From NCBI RefSeq assembly GCF_004682045.1, contig NZ_QUZT01000005.1, positions 102,462 through 166,461 of the forward strand: a stretch of 64,000 bases of DNA, written 5' to 3'. Position 1 is the stretch's first letter. Each line of letters opens with the position of its first letter. The notes below the pieces were generated by a model. The model saw only the letters and a list, made by a program, of their open reading frames with translations, had not been told where the DNA came from and searched no databases. Source of the stretch: Pseudomonas nabeulensis. Its GTDB lineage: Bacteria; Pseudomonadota; Gammaproteobacteria; Pseudomonadales; Pseudomonadaceae. The position numbers were made by a program, and so were the translations under genes. Of this stretch, positions 1-9,483 are shown piece after piece.

Positions 1-1656
1 GGTGGCATCGATCACGTCCTTGCTCGCCACGTTGAAGGCGCCTCCCACATGGCCGAGGGCTACACCCGCACCAAGGCCGGCAATATCGGCGTGTGCATCG
101 GCACCTCTGGCCCGGCGGGCACCGACATGGTCACCGGCCTGTACAGCGCCTCGGCGGACTCGATCCCGATCCTGTGCATCACCGGCCAAGCGCCGCGTGC
201 CCGCATGCACAAGGAAGACTTCCAGGCCGTGGACATCACCAGCATCGTCAAGCCGGTGACCAAGTGGGCGACCACTGTTCTCGAGCCCGGCCAAGTGCCC
301 TATGCGTTCCAGAAAGCCTTTTATGAAATGCGCTCCGGCCGCCCAGGCCCGGTGCTGATCGACCTGCCGTTCGACGTGCAGATGGCCGAGATCGAATTCG
401 ATATCGACGCCTACCAGCCGCTGCCCCTGGCCAAGCCACTGGCAACCCGCGTGCAGGTGGAAAAAGCCCTGGCCCTGCTCGACCAGGCTGAGCGCCCACT
501 GTTGGTGAGCGGCGGTGGCGTGATCAACGCCGATGCCAGCGAGTTGCTGGTGGAGTTCGCCGAATTGACCGGTATCCCGGTGATCCCGACCCTGATGGGC
601 TGGGGCACCATCCCTGACGATCACCCGCAGATGGTGGGCATGGTCGGCCTGCAAACCTCCCACCGTTATGGCAACGCGACGATGCTCAAGTCGGACGTGG
701 TGCTGGGCATCGGCAACCGCTGGGCCAACCGCCACACCGGTTCGGTGGAGGTGTACACCGAAGGGCGCAAATTCATCCACGTCGACATCGAGCCGACGCA
801 AATCGGCCGCGTGTTCACGCCGGACCTGGGCATCGTGTCCGACGCCGGTTCCGCACTGACCATGTTCATCGAGGTAGCCCGCGAGTGGAAAGCCGCCGGC
901 AAGCTCAAGGACCGCAGCGCCTGGCTTAATGACTGCCAGCAGCGCAAGGCCACCCTGCACCGCAAGACCCACTTCGACAACGTGCCGGTCAAACCGCAAC
1001 GCGTCTACGAAGAGATGAACCAGGTGTTCGGCAAAGACACTTGCTACGTCAGCACCATCGGCCTGTCGCAGATTGCCGGTGCGCAGTTCCTGCACGTATA
1101 CAAGCCTCGTCACTGGATCAACTGCGGCCAGGCCGGCCCGTTGGGCTGGACCATTCCGGCGGCCCTCGGCGTGGTCAAGGCCGACCCGAGCCGTAAAGTG
1201 GTGGCGCTGTCGGGGGACTATGACTTCCAGTTCATGATCGAAGAACTGGCCGTGGGCGCGCAGTTCAAGCTGCCGTACATCCACGTAGTGGTGAACAACT
1301 CCTACCTGGGGCTGATTCGCCAGGCGCAGCGTGGTTTCGAAATGGATTACTGCGTGCAGCTGTCCTTCGACAACCTCAACGCACCGGAACTCAACGGCTA
1401 TGGCGTCGACCATGTGGCCGTCGCCGAAGGCCTGGGTTGCAAGGCGCTGCGTGTGTTCGAACCGAGCCAGATTGCACCCGCATTGCGCCGCGCCGAGGAG
1501 CTGATCGAAGAGTTCAAGGTGCCGGTGATCGTCGAGATCATCCTGGAGCGCGTGACCAATATTTCCATGGGCACCGAGATCAACGCCGTCAACGAATTCG
1601 AAGACCTGGCACTGGTGGGCAACGACGCGCCAACCGCCATTTCCCTGCTCGATTAA
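1..1656 (+). CDS. gcl: Glyoxylate carboligase (5'-truncated by window edge)
   Basis: Thiamine-diphosphate enzyme that condenses two glyoxylates to tartronate semialdehyde and CO2, the first step of the glycerate pathway in the cytosol. The reading frame is open from base 1. The visible 551 residues begin about 40 residues into the protein (family length near 591). The N-terminal TPP domain keeps the glutamate of [13 protein letters not shown] central domain follows, and the C-terminal TPP-binding region holds [13 protein letters not shown] with the metal-binding Asn of NNSYLGLI near base 1300. The stop lies 10 bases before hyi, with a GGAG between them, so the two are co-transcribed. The order gcl-hyi-glxR-ttuD-pyk matches other pseudomonads. 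Identity is very likely; only the start is missing. Confidence 0.96.
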   Translation, partial: GGIDHVLARHVEGASHMAEGYTRTKAGNIGVCIGTSGPAGTDMVTGLYSASADSIPILCITGQAPRARMHKEDFQAVDITSIVKPVTKWATTVLEPGQVPYAFQKAFYEMRSGRPGPVLIDLPFDVQMAEIEFDIDAYQPLPLAKPLATRVQVEKALALLDQAERPLLVSGGGVINADASELLVEFAELTGIPVIPTLMGWGTIPDDHPQMVGMVGLQTSHRYGNATMLKSDVVLGIGNRWANRHTGSVEVYTEGRKFIHVDIEPTQIGRVFTPDLGIVSDAGSALTMFIEVAREWKAAGKLKDRSAWLNDCQQRKATLHRKTHFDNVPVKPQRVYEEMNQVFGKDTCYVSTIGLSQIAGAQFLHVYKPRHWINCGQAGPLGWTIPAALGVVKADPSRKVVALSGDYDFQFMIEELAVGAQFKLPYIHVVVNNSYLGLIRQAQRGFEMDYCVQLSFDNLNAPELNGYGVDHVAVAEGLGCKALRVFEPSQIAPALRRAEELIEEFKVPVIVEIILERVTNISMGTEINAVNEFEDLALVGNDAPTAISLLD

Positions 1657-1666
1657 GGAGAACCCT

Positions 1667-2449
1667 ATGCCGCGTTTTGCCGCCAACCTGTCCATGCTGT
1701 TCACCGAGCAGGACTTTCTTGCTCGTTTCAAAGCGGCCGCCGATGCGGGCTTCGAAGGTGTCGAGTACCTGTTCCCCTACGAATTCAGCTCGGCTGAAAT
1801 CAAGGCGCAGCTCGACGCCAACGGCCTGACCCAAGTGCTGTTCAACCTGCCGGCCGGTGACTGGGCCAACGGCGAGCGCGGCCTGGCATGCCACCCGGAG
1901 CGGGTCGAGGAATTCCGTGCCGGGGTCAAGCTGGCCATCGCCTACGCACAGGTCCTGGGCAATACCCAGATCAACTGCCTGGCGGGAATTCGTCCGGCCG
2001 GTGTGGATGACGCGACGCTGGAAAAGACTTTTGTCGCCAACCTCAAGTACGCCGCCGACAAGTTGCAAGCGGCGGGGATCAAGCTGGTGATGGAGATGAT
2101 CAACACCCGCGACATTCCCGGCTTCTACCTGAACAATACCGCGCAGGCCCTGTCGATTCGCGAGCAAGTGGGCAGCGATAACCTGTTCCTGCAATACGAC
2201 ATCTACCACATGCAAATCATGGAAGGTGATCTGGCCCGCACCATGGCCGCGCACCTGGGTGAGATCAACCATATCCAGCTGGCGGACAACCCGGGGCGCA
2301 ATGAGCCGGGCACGGGGGAGATCAACTATCGGTTCCTGTTCGAGCATCTGGACCGCATTGGTTACCAGGGTTGGGTGGGCTGTGAGTACAAGCCGCTGAC
2401 CACCACCGAAGCTGGACTTGGCTGGCTCAAAACCCACAACGCGATCTAA
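1667..2449 (+). CDS. hyi: Hydroxypyruvate isomerase
   Basis: TIM-barrel isomerase of the AP-endonuclease-2 superfamily that interconverts hydroxypyruvate and tartronate semialdehyde. The 260-residue length is usual for Hyi. Family signatures include the start PRFAANLSMLF, the metal-site region LVMEMINTRDIPGFYL, the segment QYDIYHMQIMEGDL, and GCEYKPL near the C terminus. The ATG follows an AAGGAG Shine-Dalgarno at the expected spacing, just after gcl. Together with gcl and glxR it handles the tartronate semialdehyde made from glyoxylate. A REPIN doublet follows the stop and separates it from glxR. Confidence 0.95.
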   Translation: MPRFAANLSMLFTEQDFLARFKAAADAGFEGVEYLFPYEFSSAEIKAQLDANGLTQVLFNLPAGDWANGERGLACHPERVEEFRAGVKLAIAYAQVLGNTQINCLAGIRPAGVDDATLEKTFVANLKYAADKLQAAGIKLVMEMINTRDIPGFYLNNTAQALSIREQVGSDNLFLQYDIYHMQIMEGDLARTMAAHLGEINHIQLADNPGRNEPGTGEINYRFLFEHLDRIGYQGWVGCEYKPLTTTEAGLGWLKTHNAI

Positions 2450-2470
2450 CAGACACACCACCAAACCCAT

Positions 2471-2572
2471 GTGGGAGGGGGCTTGCCCCCGATGGCGGCG
2501 AACCAGTCAATACACGTTCGCCTGACACACCGCTATCGGGGGCAAGTCGAATCGTCGCACCGCCCCTCCCAC
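2471..2572. repeat. REPIN doublet between hyi and glxR (variant right arm)
   Basis: The left arm is the standard GTGGGAGGGGGCTTGCCCCC followed by GAT at 2471-2493. The right arm (2537-2572) is in inverted orientation but carries an extra stretch reading TCGAATCGTCGCACCGCCC in place of the standard arm. The same variant recurs at 24261-24377. Inverted arms of this kind form a long hairpin in RNA or single-stranded DNA. Confidence 0.85.
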
Positions 2573-2608
2573 AGGGGTCCTGCGGTGAACTAACAAGAGG
2601 ATTGAATC

Positions 2609-3499
2609 ATGGCTAAAATCGGATTTATCGGCACCGGCATCATGGGCCAACCCATGGCCGCGAACCTGCAGAAAGCAGGTCACCAACTGTTCCTCTCCGA
2701 ACACCACGGCAAGGCGCCGCAAGCGCTGATCGACGCCGGCGCCATCGCCCTGGCCAACCCGCAGCAAGTGGCCCAGGAAGCCGAGTTCATCATCGTCATG
2801 GTGCCGGACACCCCACAGGTCGACGACGTACTGTTCCGCGCCGACGGCGTGGCCGCTGGCCTGTCGCCGAACAAGGTGGTGATCGACATGAGTTCGATCT
2901 CCCCCACCGCTACCAAGGCATTTGCCGCCAAGATCAACCAGGCTGGCGCGCAGTACCTCGATGCGCCGGTATCCGGCGGTGAAGTCGGCGCCAAGGCCGG
3001 CACCCTGAGCATCATGATCGGCGGTGAGCCGCAGACCTTTGAACGCGCCTTGCCGCTGTTCCAGGCCATGGGCAAGAACATCACCCTGGTCGGCAGCAAC
3101 GGTGACGGCCAGACCGCCAAGGTGGCCAACCAGATCATCGTGGCGCTGAATATCCAGGCGGTGGCCGAAGCGCTGCTGTTCGCCTCCAAGAATGGCGCCG
3201 ATCCGGCCAAGGTGCGTGAAGCACTGATGGGTGGGTTTGCCTCGTCGAAGATTTTGGAAGTGCATGGCGAACGCATGATCAAGGGCACCTTCGATCCGGG
3301 CTTCCGTATCAACCTGCACCAGAAGGATTTGAACCTGGCATTGGCCGGTGCCAAGGAGCTGGGGATCAACTTGCCGAACACCGCCGGAACCCAGCAGGTA
3401 TTCAGTACGTGCACCGCCATCGGTGGCGGCAACTGGGACCATTCGGCGCTGATCAAGGGCTTGGAGCATATGGCCAACTTCTCCATCCGCGACAAGTAA
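2609..3499 (+). CDS. glxR: 2-hydroxy-3-oxopropionate (tartronate semialdehyde) reductase
   Basis: NAD(P)H-dependent reductase of the beta-hydroxyacid dehydrogenase family that converts tartronate semialdehyde to D-glycerate. The Rossmann motif GFIGTGIMGQPMAANL is at residues 5-20. The substrate-binding DAPVSGGEVGAKAGTL is near residue 120, and the catalytic lysine lies in GDGQTAKVANQI near residue 172. Its 296 residues match GarR/GlxR. The ATG has an AAGAGG ribosome site about 9 bases upstream. REPIN doublets lie on both sides, so expression may be uncoupled from the gcl-hyi transcript. Confidence 0.95.
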   Translation: MAKIGFIGTGIMGQPMAANLQKAGHQLFLSEHHGKAPQALIDAGAIALANPQQVAQEAEFIIVMVPDTPQVDDVLFRADGVAAGLSPNKVVIDMSSISPTATKAFAAKINQAGAQYLDAPVSGGEVGAKAGTLSIMIGGEPQTFERALPLFQAMGKNITLVGSNGDGQTAKVANQIIVALNIQAVAEALLFASKNGADPAKVREALMGGFASSKILEVHGERMIKGTFDPGFRINLHQKDLNLALAGAKELGINLPNTAGTQQVFSTCTAIGGGNWDHSALIKGLEHMANFSIRDK

Positions 3500-3525
3500 T
3501 CCCTGATTTGCAATGCGATCAAACT

Positions 3526-3612
3526 GTGGGAGGGGGCTTGCCCCCGATTGCAGTGGGTCAGCTACAAATGTGCTGATGGATGCACCGCCATCGGGGGCAA
3601 GCCCCCTCCCAC
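3526..3612. repeat. REPIN doublet between glxR and ttuD
   Basis: Two inverted copies of the REP palindrome GGGGGCTTGCCCCC face each other, separated by about 40 bases. It lies just after the glxR stop, inside the catabolic gene series. Confidence 0.88.
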
Positions 3613-3680
3613 ACTTGATCGCGCTCCAATCCGAAATTTGATGTAACCCCAAATAACAAGAATCCCCCGGGAGCCCGCTT

Positions 3681-4961
3681 ATGTCGGTCGATCCGCAACA
3701 CCTGCTTCACGAGCTGTTTGCCACAGCCATCGACGCCGCCCACCCCCGGCAAGTCCTTGAACCTTATCTGCCCGCCGACCGCAGTGGCCGTGTGATCGTG
3801 ATCGGCGCCGGCAAGGCCGCCGCCGCCATGGCGCTGGTGGTGGAAAACTGCTGGCAAGGTGAAGTCAGCGGCCTGGTGGTCACCCGCTACGGCCACGGCG
3901 CGCCGTGCAAGAAAATCGAAGTGGTCGAAGCCGCGCACCCCGTGCCCGATGCCGCGGGCCTGGCCGTGGCCAAGCGTGTGCTGGAGCTGATCAGCAACCT
4001 CGGCGAAGACGACCGTGTGATCTTCCTGTTGTCCGGCGGTGGCTCTGCCCTGTTGGCGTTGCCGGCCGACGGCATCACCCTGGCCGACAAGCAGGCCATC
4101 AACAAAGCCCTGCTCAAATCCGGCGCCACCATTGGCGAGATGAATTGCGTGCGCAAGCACCTCTCGGCCATCAAGGGTGGGCGTCTGGCCAAGGCCGCAT
4201 GGCCGGCCACGGTGTACACCTATGGGATTTCCGATGTGCCGGGCGACCAGGCCACGGTGATTGCCTCCGGCCCCACCGTGGGCGACCCGACCACCTCGCA
4301 GCAAGCCCTGGCGATCCTCAAACGCTACAACATCGACGCCCCCGCTGCGGTGCGCAGCTGGTTGCAAAACCCGGCCTCGGAAACCGTCAAGCCCGGCGAC
4401 CCAGTGCTCGCCCGCAGCCACTTCCAACTGATCGCCCGCCCCCAGCAATCCCTCGAAGCGGTAGCGGTAAAAGTCCGCCAGGCCGGGTTCAGCCCGTTGA
4501 TCCTCGGCGACCTGGAAGGCGAAGCGCGGGACGTGGCCAAGGTGCACGCCGGCATTGCTCGCCAAATCGTGCAACACGGCCAGCCCCTGGCGGCGCCGTG
4601 CGTGATCCTCTCCGGCGGTGAAACCACCGTCACCGTGCGCGGCGATGGCCGTGGCGGGCGCAACGCGGAATTCCTGCTGAGCCTCACCGACAGCCTCAAG
4701 GGTTTGCCCGGCGTGTACGCCCTGGCCGGTGACACCGATGGCATCGACGGCTCCGAAGACAATGCCGGCGCGATCATGACGCCGTGCAGTTATTCGCGCG
4801 CCGAAGCCCTTGGCCTGTCGGCCAGCGATGAACTGGATAACAACAACGGCTACGGCTATTTCGCCGCCCTCGACGGGTTGATCGTCACCGAGCCGACGCG
4901 CACCAACGTCAATGACTTCCGCGCCATTCTGATTCTTGGGAACCCCACACATGACGCCTGA
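3681..4961 (+). CDS. ttuD: Glycerate 2-kinase / hydroxypyruvate reductase family (MOFRL)
   Basis: The 426-residue protein has the two-domain DUF4147/MOFRL fold of type 2 glycerate kinases (GckA/TtuD). Pseudomonas annotation often calls this family hydroxypyruvate reductase, but the fold points to phosphorylation of D-glycerate. Visible signatures are VIVIGAGKAAAAMA near residue 37, FLLSGGGSALLALP near 115, LSGGETTVTV near 313, GRGGRNAEFLL, and AGDTDGIDGSEDNAGA near the C terminus. The stop overlaps the pyk start, so the two are translationally coupled. This context supports a route glyoxylate to glycerate to 2-phosphoglycerate to pyruvate. Kinase activity is inferred from family. Confidence 0.9.
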   Translation: MSVDPQHLLHELFATAIDAAHPRQVLEPYLPADRSGRVIVIGAGKAAAAMALVVENCWQGEVSGLVVTRYGHGAPCKKIEVVEAAHPVPDAAGLAVAKRVLELISNLGEDDRVIFLLSGGGSALLALPADGITLADKQAINKALLKSGATIGEMNCVRKHLSAIKGGRLAKAAWPATVYTYGISDVPGDQATVIASGPTVGDPTTSQQALAILKRYNIDAPAAVRSWLQNPASETVKPGDPVLARSHFQLIARPQQSLEAVAVKVRQAGFSPLILGDLEGEARDVAKVHAGIARQIVQHGQPLAAPCVILSGGETTVTVRGDGRGGRNAEFLLSLTDSLKGLPGVYALAGDTDGIDGSEDNAGAIMTPCSYSRAEALGLSASDELDNNNGYGYFAALDGLIVTEPTRTNVNDFRAILILGNPTHDA

Positions 4962-6366
4962 CAAGAAGGTCAAGATCCTCGCCACCCTGGGCCCGGCCAC
5001 CCACGGTATTGATGACATCCGCGAGCTGGTGGAAGCCGGGGTGAACATCTTCCGGCTCAATTTCAGCCACGGTGACCATGCCGACCACGCCCAGCGCTTC
5101 CAGTGGATTCGCCAGGTCGAGCGCCAGCTGAATTACCCGCTGGGCATCCTGATGGACTTGCAAGGGCCAAAGCTGCGCGTCGGGCGCTTTGCCGAGGGCA
5201 AGGTGCAACTGGTGCGCGGCCAGGCCTTGCGCCTGGACCTGGATGAAACCCCCGGCGACCAACGCCGGGTCAACCTGCCCCACCCGGAAATCATCGCGGC
5301 GCTGGAACCCGGCATGGACCTGCTGCTGGACGACGGCAAGCTGCGCCTGCGGGTGATCACCAAGCACGCCGATGCCATCGACACCACCGTGCTCAATGGC
5401 GGCGAATTGTCGGACCGCAAAGGCGTGAACGTCCCACAAGCGCTGTTGGAACTGAGCCCCTTGACCGCCAAGGATCGGCGCGACTTGAGCTTCGGCCTGG
5501 AACTGGGCGTGGACTGGGTGGCGCTGTCGTTCGTACAGCGCCCGGAAGACATCCGCGAAGCCCGTGAGCTGATCGGCGACCGCGCATTTCTGATGGCCAA
5601 GATCGAGAAACCCTCGGCGGTGCAGCGCCTGCGGGAAATCGCCGAGCTGAGCGACGCGATCATGGTGGCCAGAGGCGACCTGGGCGTGGAAGTGCCAGCG
5701 GAGAGCGTGCCGCAGATCCAGAAAGACATCATCGCTACTTGTCGCCAACTGGGTAAGCCGGTGGTAGTGGCGACGCAGATGCTTGAGTCCATGCGCTTCT
5801 CGCCTGCGCCGACTCGCGCCGAAGTCACCGACGTGGCCAATGCCGTGGCCGAAGGGGCGGACGCGGTGATGCTGTCGGCCGAAACCGCCTCCGGCGACTA
5901 TCCGTTGGAAGCCGTGTTGATGATGAGCAAGATCATTCGCCAAGTGGAAAACGGCCCGGATTACCAGACCCAGTTGGATGTCAGCCGGCCCAAGGCCGAC
6001 GCCACGGTGTCGGACGCCATCAGCTGCGCGATCCGCCGTATCAGCAGCATCCTGCCGGTGGCGGTGCTAGTGAACTACAGCGAGTCGGGCGCCTCCAGCC
6101 TGCGTGCGGCGCGGGAACGGCCAGTGGCGCCGATCCTCAACCTGACCCCGAACCTGTCTGCCGCCAGGCGCTTGAGCGTGGCGTGGGGTGTGCACTCGGT
6201 GGTCAATGATCGGCTGCGCCAGGTGGATGAGGTGTGCTCGACGGCGCTGGAGATTGCACAGGCCCAGGGCATGGCGCAGCGCGGGGATACCTTGGTGATT
6301 ACGGCGGGGGTGCCGTTCGGGCAGCCGGGGTCGACCAACTCGCTGCGTATCGAGACGTTGATTTAG
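4951..6366 (+). CDS. pykF: Pyruvate kinase
   Basis: Transfers phosphate from phosphoenolpyruvate to ADP. Protein of 471 residues from the ATG at 4951; an in-frame TTG 15 bases upstream is less likely because the ATG directly overlaps the ttuD end. Signatures are TLGPAT near the N terminus, FRLNFSHG, MDLQGPKLRVG, the catalytic-lysine segment FLMAKIEKPSAV, MVARGDLGVEVP and TQMLESM. The C-terminal domain ends with VPFGQPGSTNSLRIETL. It closes the glyoxylate-to-pyruvate gene set. Pseudomonads usually carry a second pyruvate kinase elsewhere. Confidence 0.95.
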   Translation: MTPDKKVKILATLGPATHGIDDIRELVEAGVNIFRLNFSHGDHADHAQRFQWIRQVERQLNYPLGILMDLQGPKLRVGRFAEGKVQLVRGQALRLDLDETPGDQRRVNLPHPEIIAALEPGMDLLLDDGKLRLRVITKHADAIDTTVLNGGELSDRKGVNVPQALLELSPLTAKDRRDLSFGLELGVDWVALSFVQRPEDIREARELIGDRAFLMAKIEKPSAVQRLREIAELSDAIMVARGDLGVEVPAESVPQIQKDIIATCRQLGKPVVVATQMLESMRFSPAPTRAEVTDVANAVAEGADAVMLSAETASGDYPLEAVLMMSKIIRQVENGPDYQTQLDVSRPKADATVSDAISCAIRRISSILPVAVLVNYSESGASSLRAARERPVAPILNLTPNLSAARRLSVAWGVHSVVNDRLRQVDEVCSTALEIAQAQGMAQRGDTLVITAGVPFGQPGSTNSLRIETLI

Positions 6367-6382
6367 CGTCTGTTAGGGCCTC

Positions 6383-6473
6383 ATCGGGGGCAAGCCCCCT
6401 CCCACATTTTGACTGTGTTCACATAGGTAGATATGTGAACCCAATCCAGTGTGGGAGGGGGCTTGCCCCCGAT
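6383..6473. repeat. REPIN doublet after pyk
   Basis: Two inverted REP arms (6383-6405 and 6451-6473) with the palindrome GGGGGCTTGCCCCC. The arm order is opposite to the doublet at 3526. It lies between pyk and the urea channel gene. Confidence 0.87.
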
Positions 6474-6505
6474 TGGGGACACCTGGGTCCCACTGACTAA
6501 CCAGC

Positions 6506-7381
6506 ATGCACAACCCAACCTGCCCCGACTGGGCCGAAGCCCTGCTCAACGGTTTCAGCCAGATTTTCCTCCAGCGCCAGCCGCTGTGCGGCCTGCTGTG
6601 CCTGCTCGCCATTTTGATCGGCGCCCCCGCTTTGTTCGGCGGGGCGTTGCTGGGTGGCGTGGCGGGCTTGCTCACGGCCCAGCGCCGGGGCTATCCCAAG
6701 GCTGAGCGACAGGCCGGGCTGTACAGCTACAACGGTGTGTTGCTGGGCCTGCTGATCAGCCAGCATTTCCAATGGTCCGCGTTGTTGCCGCCGTTGATCC
6801 TGGCGTGCGGCGGCCTGGCGGCGATGTTGACGCGGCAATGGTTGAAACACGCAAGTCGCCCCAATGACTTGCCGGCCTATACCGCGCCATTTGTCGGGCT
6901 TGGATGGCTGTTACTGGGCACCGTTCCGGAAGGCACGTTTGCCCTGACTGAACCGGACACTCTTTCGGTGCTCATCGCGCCCTTTACCGGGCTCGCGCAA
7001 ATCATGCTGCTGGACCAGCCCCTCGCGGGGGTGTTGATTGCGCTTGGGCTTTGGCTGGCCAGCAAGCGCGCCGCCCTATGGGCACTGACCGGCGCCAGCG
7101 TTGGCGTGCTGATCGCGCTGCTGTTGGGCGAATCCACCAGCGCCCTCCTCGGCCTGCACAGCTACAACCCCGCCCTGGCCGCGCTGGCCCTGAGCCCGTT
7201 GCGCCGTCAACCCTGGTTGCCACTGCTCGGTATCCTGTTGGCGATCATCCTCACACCGGGCTTTGCAGCGCTGCACCTGCCTGCACTGACCGCGCCGTTT
7301 ATCCTCGCCTGCTGGCTGGTGCGCGCAGCCACTCGGATGCTTCAGAAACCCTCCATGGACAGCCCCTTCGAATCCCCCTAG
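6506..7381 (+). CDS. Urea transporter (UT family)
   Basis: Integral inner-membrane protein of 291 residues, almost wholly hydrophobic with about ten membrane segments. It has the internal two-fold repeat of UT channels: GLYSYNGVLLGLLI near residue 71 and GLHSYNPALAALALSP near residue 214. These correspond to the conserved asparagine loops that line the urea pore. It would pass urea down its gradient into the cell. The ATG is the first in-frame start, but no strong Shine-Dalgarno is visible. No urease genes are present in the window. Confidence 0.86.
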   Translation: MHNPTCPDWAEALLNGFSQIFLQRQPLCGLLCLLAILIGAPALFGGALLGGVAGLLTAQRRGYPKAERQAGLYSYNGVLLGLLISQHFQWSALLPPLILACGGLAAMLTRQWLKHASRPNDLPAYTAPFVGLGWLLLGTVPEGTFALTEPDTLSVLIAPFTGLAQIMLLDQPLAGVLIALGLWLASKRAALWALTGASVGVLIALLLGESTSALLGLHSYNPALAALALSPLRRQPWLPLLGILLAIILTPGFAALHLPALTAPFILACWLVRAATRMLQKPSMDSPFESP

Positions 7382-7412
7382 GCTGGCTCGATATTCGATT
7401 CAGGCGAGATTT

Positions 7413-8237
7413 ATGAACAGCAACAACGACTGGCGCCAGCGGCTCTACGTCATGATTTTCCAGAGTGACACCACCGCCGGGCGGCGATTTGATGGGATCC
7501 TGCTACTGATCATCCTCGCCAGCCTCGTGATCGTGATGCTCGACAGCATCGATCAGGTGCACCGCGACTACGCCGATGTACTGGCCTACATCGAGTGGGG
7601 CTTTACCCTTATTTTCCTGATCGAGTACGGGCTGCGCCTGTACTGCTCGCCCAAACCCTTGCGCTACGCCTTCAGTTTTTATGGGTTGGTGGATTTGCTG
7701 GCCATCGTCCCGGGCATCCTGGCCCTGTATTACAGCGATGCGCAGTACCTGTTGATCATCCGCATCATCCGCATGTTGCGGATTTTCCGCGTGCTCAAGC
7801 TCAGCCCTTATCTCAAGCAGGCCAACTACCTGATGGCCGCGCTGCGGGGCAGCAAGCAGAAGATCGTGGTGTTTCTGGTCAGCGTGTGCACTCTGGTGAC
7901 GGTGTTCGGCACTTTGATGTATGTGATCGAAGGCCCGGAGCACGGCTTTACCAGTATTCCCAAGGGCATCTATTGGGCCATCGTCACCCTGACCACCGTG
8001 GGCTTTGGCGATATTGTGCCGAAGACCCCGCTGGGCCAGGTGATTTCGTCACTGGTGATGATCACCGGTTACTCGATCATCGCCGTACCCACCGGGATCT
8101 TCACCGCCGAATTGGCCAGCGCCATGCGCGGTGAACAGCTCAAGCATGACTGCCCGGTGTGCAAGAAAGACAGCCATGAACCCCAGGCTGCGTTCTGCTC
8201 GCGTTGTGGCAATAATCTTTTCCGTAAATTGGAATAA
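7413..8237 (+). CDS. Voltage-gated potassium channel with C-terminal zinc ribbon
   Basis: A 274-residue six-transmembrane ion transporter. The S4 voltage sensor is seen as RIIRMLRIFRVLK with arginines every third residue near 115-130. The pore helix and selectivity filter read TLTTVGFGDIVP near residue 195. After S6 a cytoplasmic tail carries two CxxC pairs (CPVCKK and CSRCGNN), a zinc-ribbon-like module. It would conduct K+ across the inner membrane. It lies 31 bases after the urea channel gene and may be co-transcribed with it. Confidence 0.9.
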   Translation: MNSNNDWRQRLYVMIFQSDTTAGRRFDGILLLIILASLVIVMLDSIDQVHRDYADVLAYIEWGFTLIFLIEYGLRLYCSPKPLRYAFSFYGLVDLLAIVPGILALYYSDAQYLLIIRIIRMLRIFRVLKLSPYLKQANYLMAALRGSKQKIVVFLVSVCTLVTVFGTLMYVIEGPEHGFTSIPKGIYWAIVTLTTVGFGDIVPKTPLGQVISSLVMITGYSIIAVPTGIFTAELASAMRGEQLKHDCPVCKKDSHEPQAAFCSRCGNNLFRKLE

Positions 8238-8342
8238 GCAAAGTGCGTTTTAATCTTTAAACGTCTATGCGCCGCCAGCTATAGTCGCTGGCATATTGCC
8301 CTCACTCAATAGATAACCTTCTCGAACAACAAGGAATGAGCA

Positions 8343-9347
8343 GTGAAAAAACTCGTTAGCGCCTCTCTCCTGGCCGCCGGCCTTGCCCTGGCGGGCGCCG
8401 TCCAGGCTGCCCCCGTCACACTGCTCAACGTCTCCTACGACGTGATGCGCGATTTCTACAAGGACTACAACGCCGCCTTCCAGAAGCACTGGGAAGCCGA
8501 GCACCCGAACGACAAGCTGACCCTGCAGATGTCCTTCGGCGGTTCCAGCAAACAAGCGCGCTCGGTCATCGACGGCCTGCCGGCTGACGTAATCACCATG
8601 AACATGGCCACCGACATCAACGCCCTGGTGGACAACGGCAAACTGGTGCCGGACAACTGGGTGACCCGCCTGCCGAACAACAGCGCGCCGTTCACCTCCG
8701 CCACCGTCTTCATCGTGCGCAAAGGCAACCCGAAAGCCCTGAAAGACTGGCCGGATTTGCTCAAGGATGGCGTGCAGGTGATCGTGCCCAACCCGAAAAC
8801 CTCGGGTAACGGCCGCTACACCTACCTGTCGGCCTGGGGCTATGTGCTGAAAAACGGCGGCGACGAAAACAAGGCCAAAGCCTTCGTCGGCAAACTGTTC
8901 AAGCAAGCGCCAGTGCTGGACACCGGTGGCCGTGCCGCCACCACCACGTTCATGACCAACCAGATCGGCGACGTGCTAGTGACGTTTGAAAACGAAGCCG
9001 AAATGATCGCCCGTGAATTCGGCCGTGATCAGTTCGAAGTGATCTACCCAAGCGTGTCCGCCGAAGCCGAGCCGCCAGTATCGGTGGTCGACAAAGTGGT
9101 CGAGAAGAAAGGCACCCGCGTGGCCGCCGAAGATTACTTGAAGTACCTGTGGTCGCCGGAAGGCCAGGAAATTGCCGCCAACAACTACCTGCGTCCGCGG
9201 GATGCGAAGGTATTGGCCAAGTACACCGACCGCTTCCCGAAAGTCGACTTCCTGTCGGTGGAGAAGACCTTTGGTGACTGGCGTACCGTGCAGAAGACCC
9301 ACTTCAATGATGGTGGGGTTTTCGACCAGATTTACTCCGGCCAATAA
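8343..9347 (+). CDS. sbp: Periplasmic sulfate-binding protein
   Basis: Substrate-binding protein of a sulfate/thiosulfate ABC importer, 334 residues. A Sec signal peptide (MKKLVSASLLAAGLALAGA) ends at about VQAA-APVT. Sulfate-pocket segments characteristic of Sbp/CysP are LLNVSYDVMRDFY, FGGSSKQARSVIDGL, PNPKTSGNGRYTYL and DTGGRAATTTF. An AGGAATG ribosome site precedes the ATG. No permease or ATPase genes (cysT, cysW, cysA) are adjacent, so it must serve a transporter encoded elsewhere. Expression is probably tied to sulfur limitation, but no regulatory site was identified. Confidence 0.92.
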   Translation: MKKLVSASLLAAGLALAGAVQAAPVTLLNVSYDVMRDFYKDYNAAFQKHWEAEHPNDKLTLQMSFGGSSKQARSVIDGLPADVITMNMATDINALVDNGKLVPDNWVTRLPNNSAPFTSATVFIVRKGNPKALKDWPDLLKDGVQVIVPNPKTSGNGRYTYLSAWGYVLKNGGDENKAKAFVGKLFKQAPVLDTGGRAATTTFMTNQIGDVLVTFENEAEMIAREFGRDQFEVIYPSVSAEAEPPVSVVDKVVEKKGTRVAAEDYLKYLWSPEGQEIAANNYLRPRDAKVLAKYTDRFPKVDFLSVEKTFGDWRTVQKTHFNDGGVFDQIYSGQ

Positions 9348-9376
9348 CGCTGTAACTGGATACATGTAGTAAAAAT

Positions 9377-9463
9377 GTGGGAGGGGGCTTGCCCCCGATA
9401 GCGGTGGCTCAGTCACTGATGTGTTGACTGACACATCGCTATCGGGGGCAAGCCCCCTCCCAC
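9377..9463. repeat. REPIN doublet after sbp
   Basis: Inverted pair of REP arms (9377-9399 and 9441-9463) with the palindrome GGGGGCTTGCCCCC. It lies between two convergent genes and may double as a transcript-end structure. Confidence 0.88.
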
Positions 9464-9483
9464 ATTTGGTTCTTTGTTTGAAG

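Noticed and set aside
3558..5060. Long antisense open frames in the GC-rich regions (such as 3558-5060 minus, 1589-2470 minus, 57620-59182 minus)
   Set aside because: These mirror strong genes on the other strand and show no domain motifs or ribosome sites. They arise from GC-rich codon bias.
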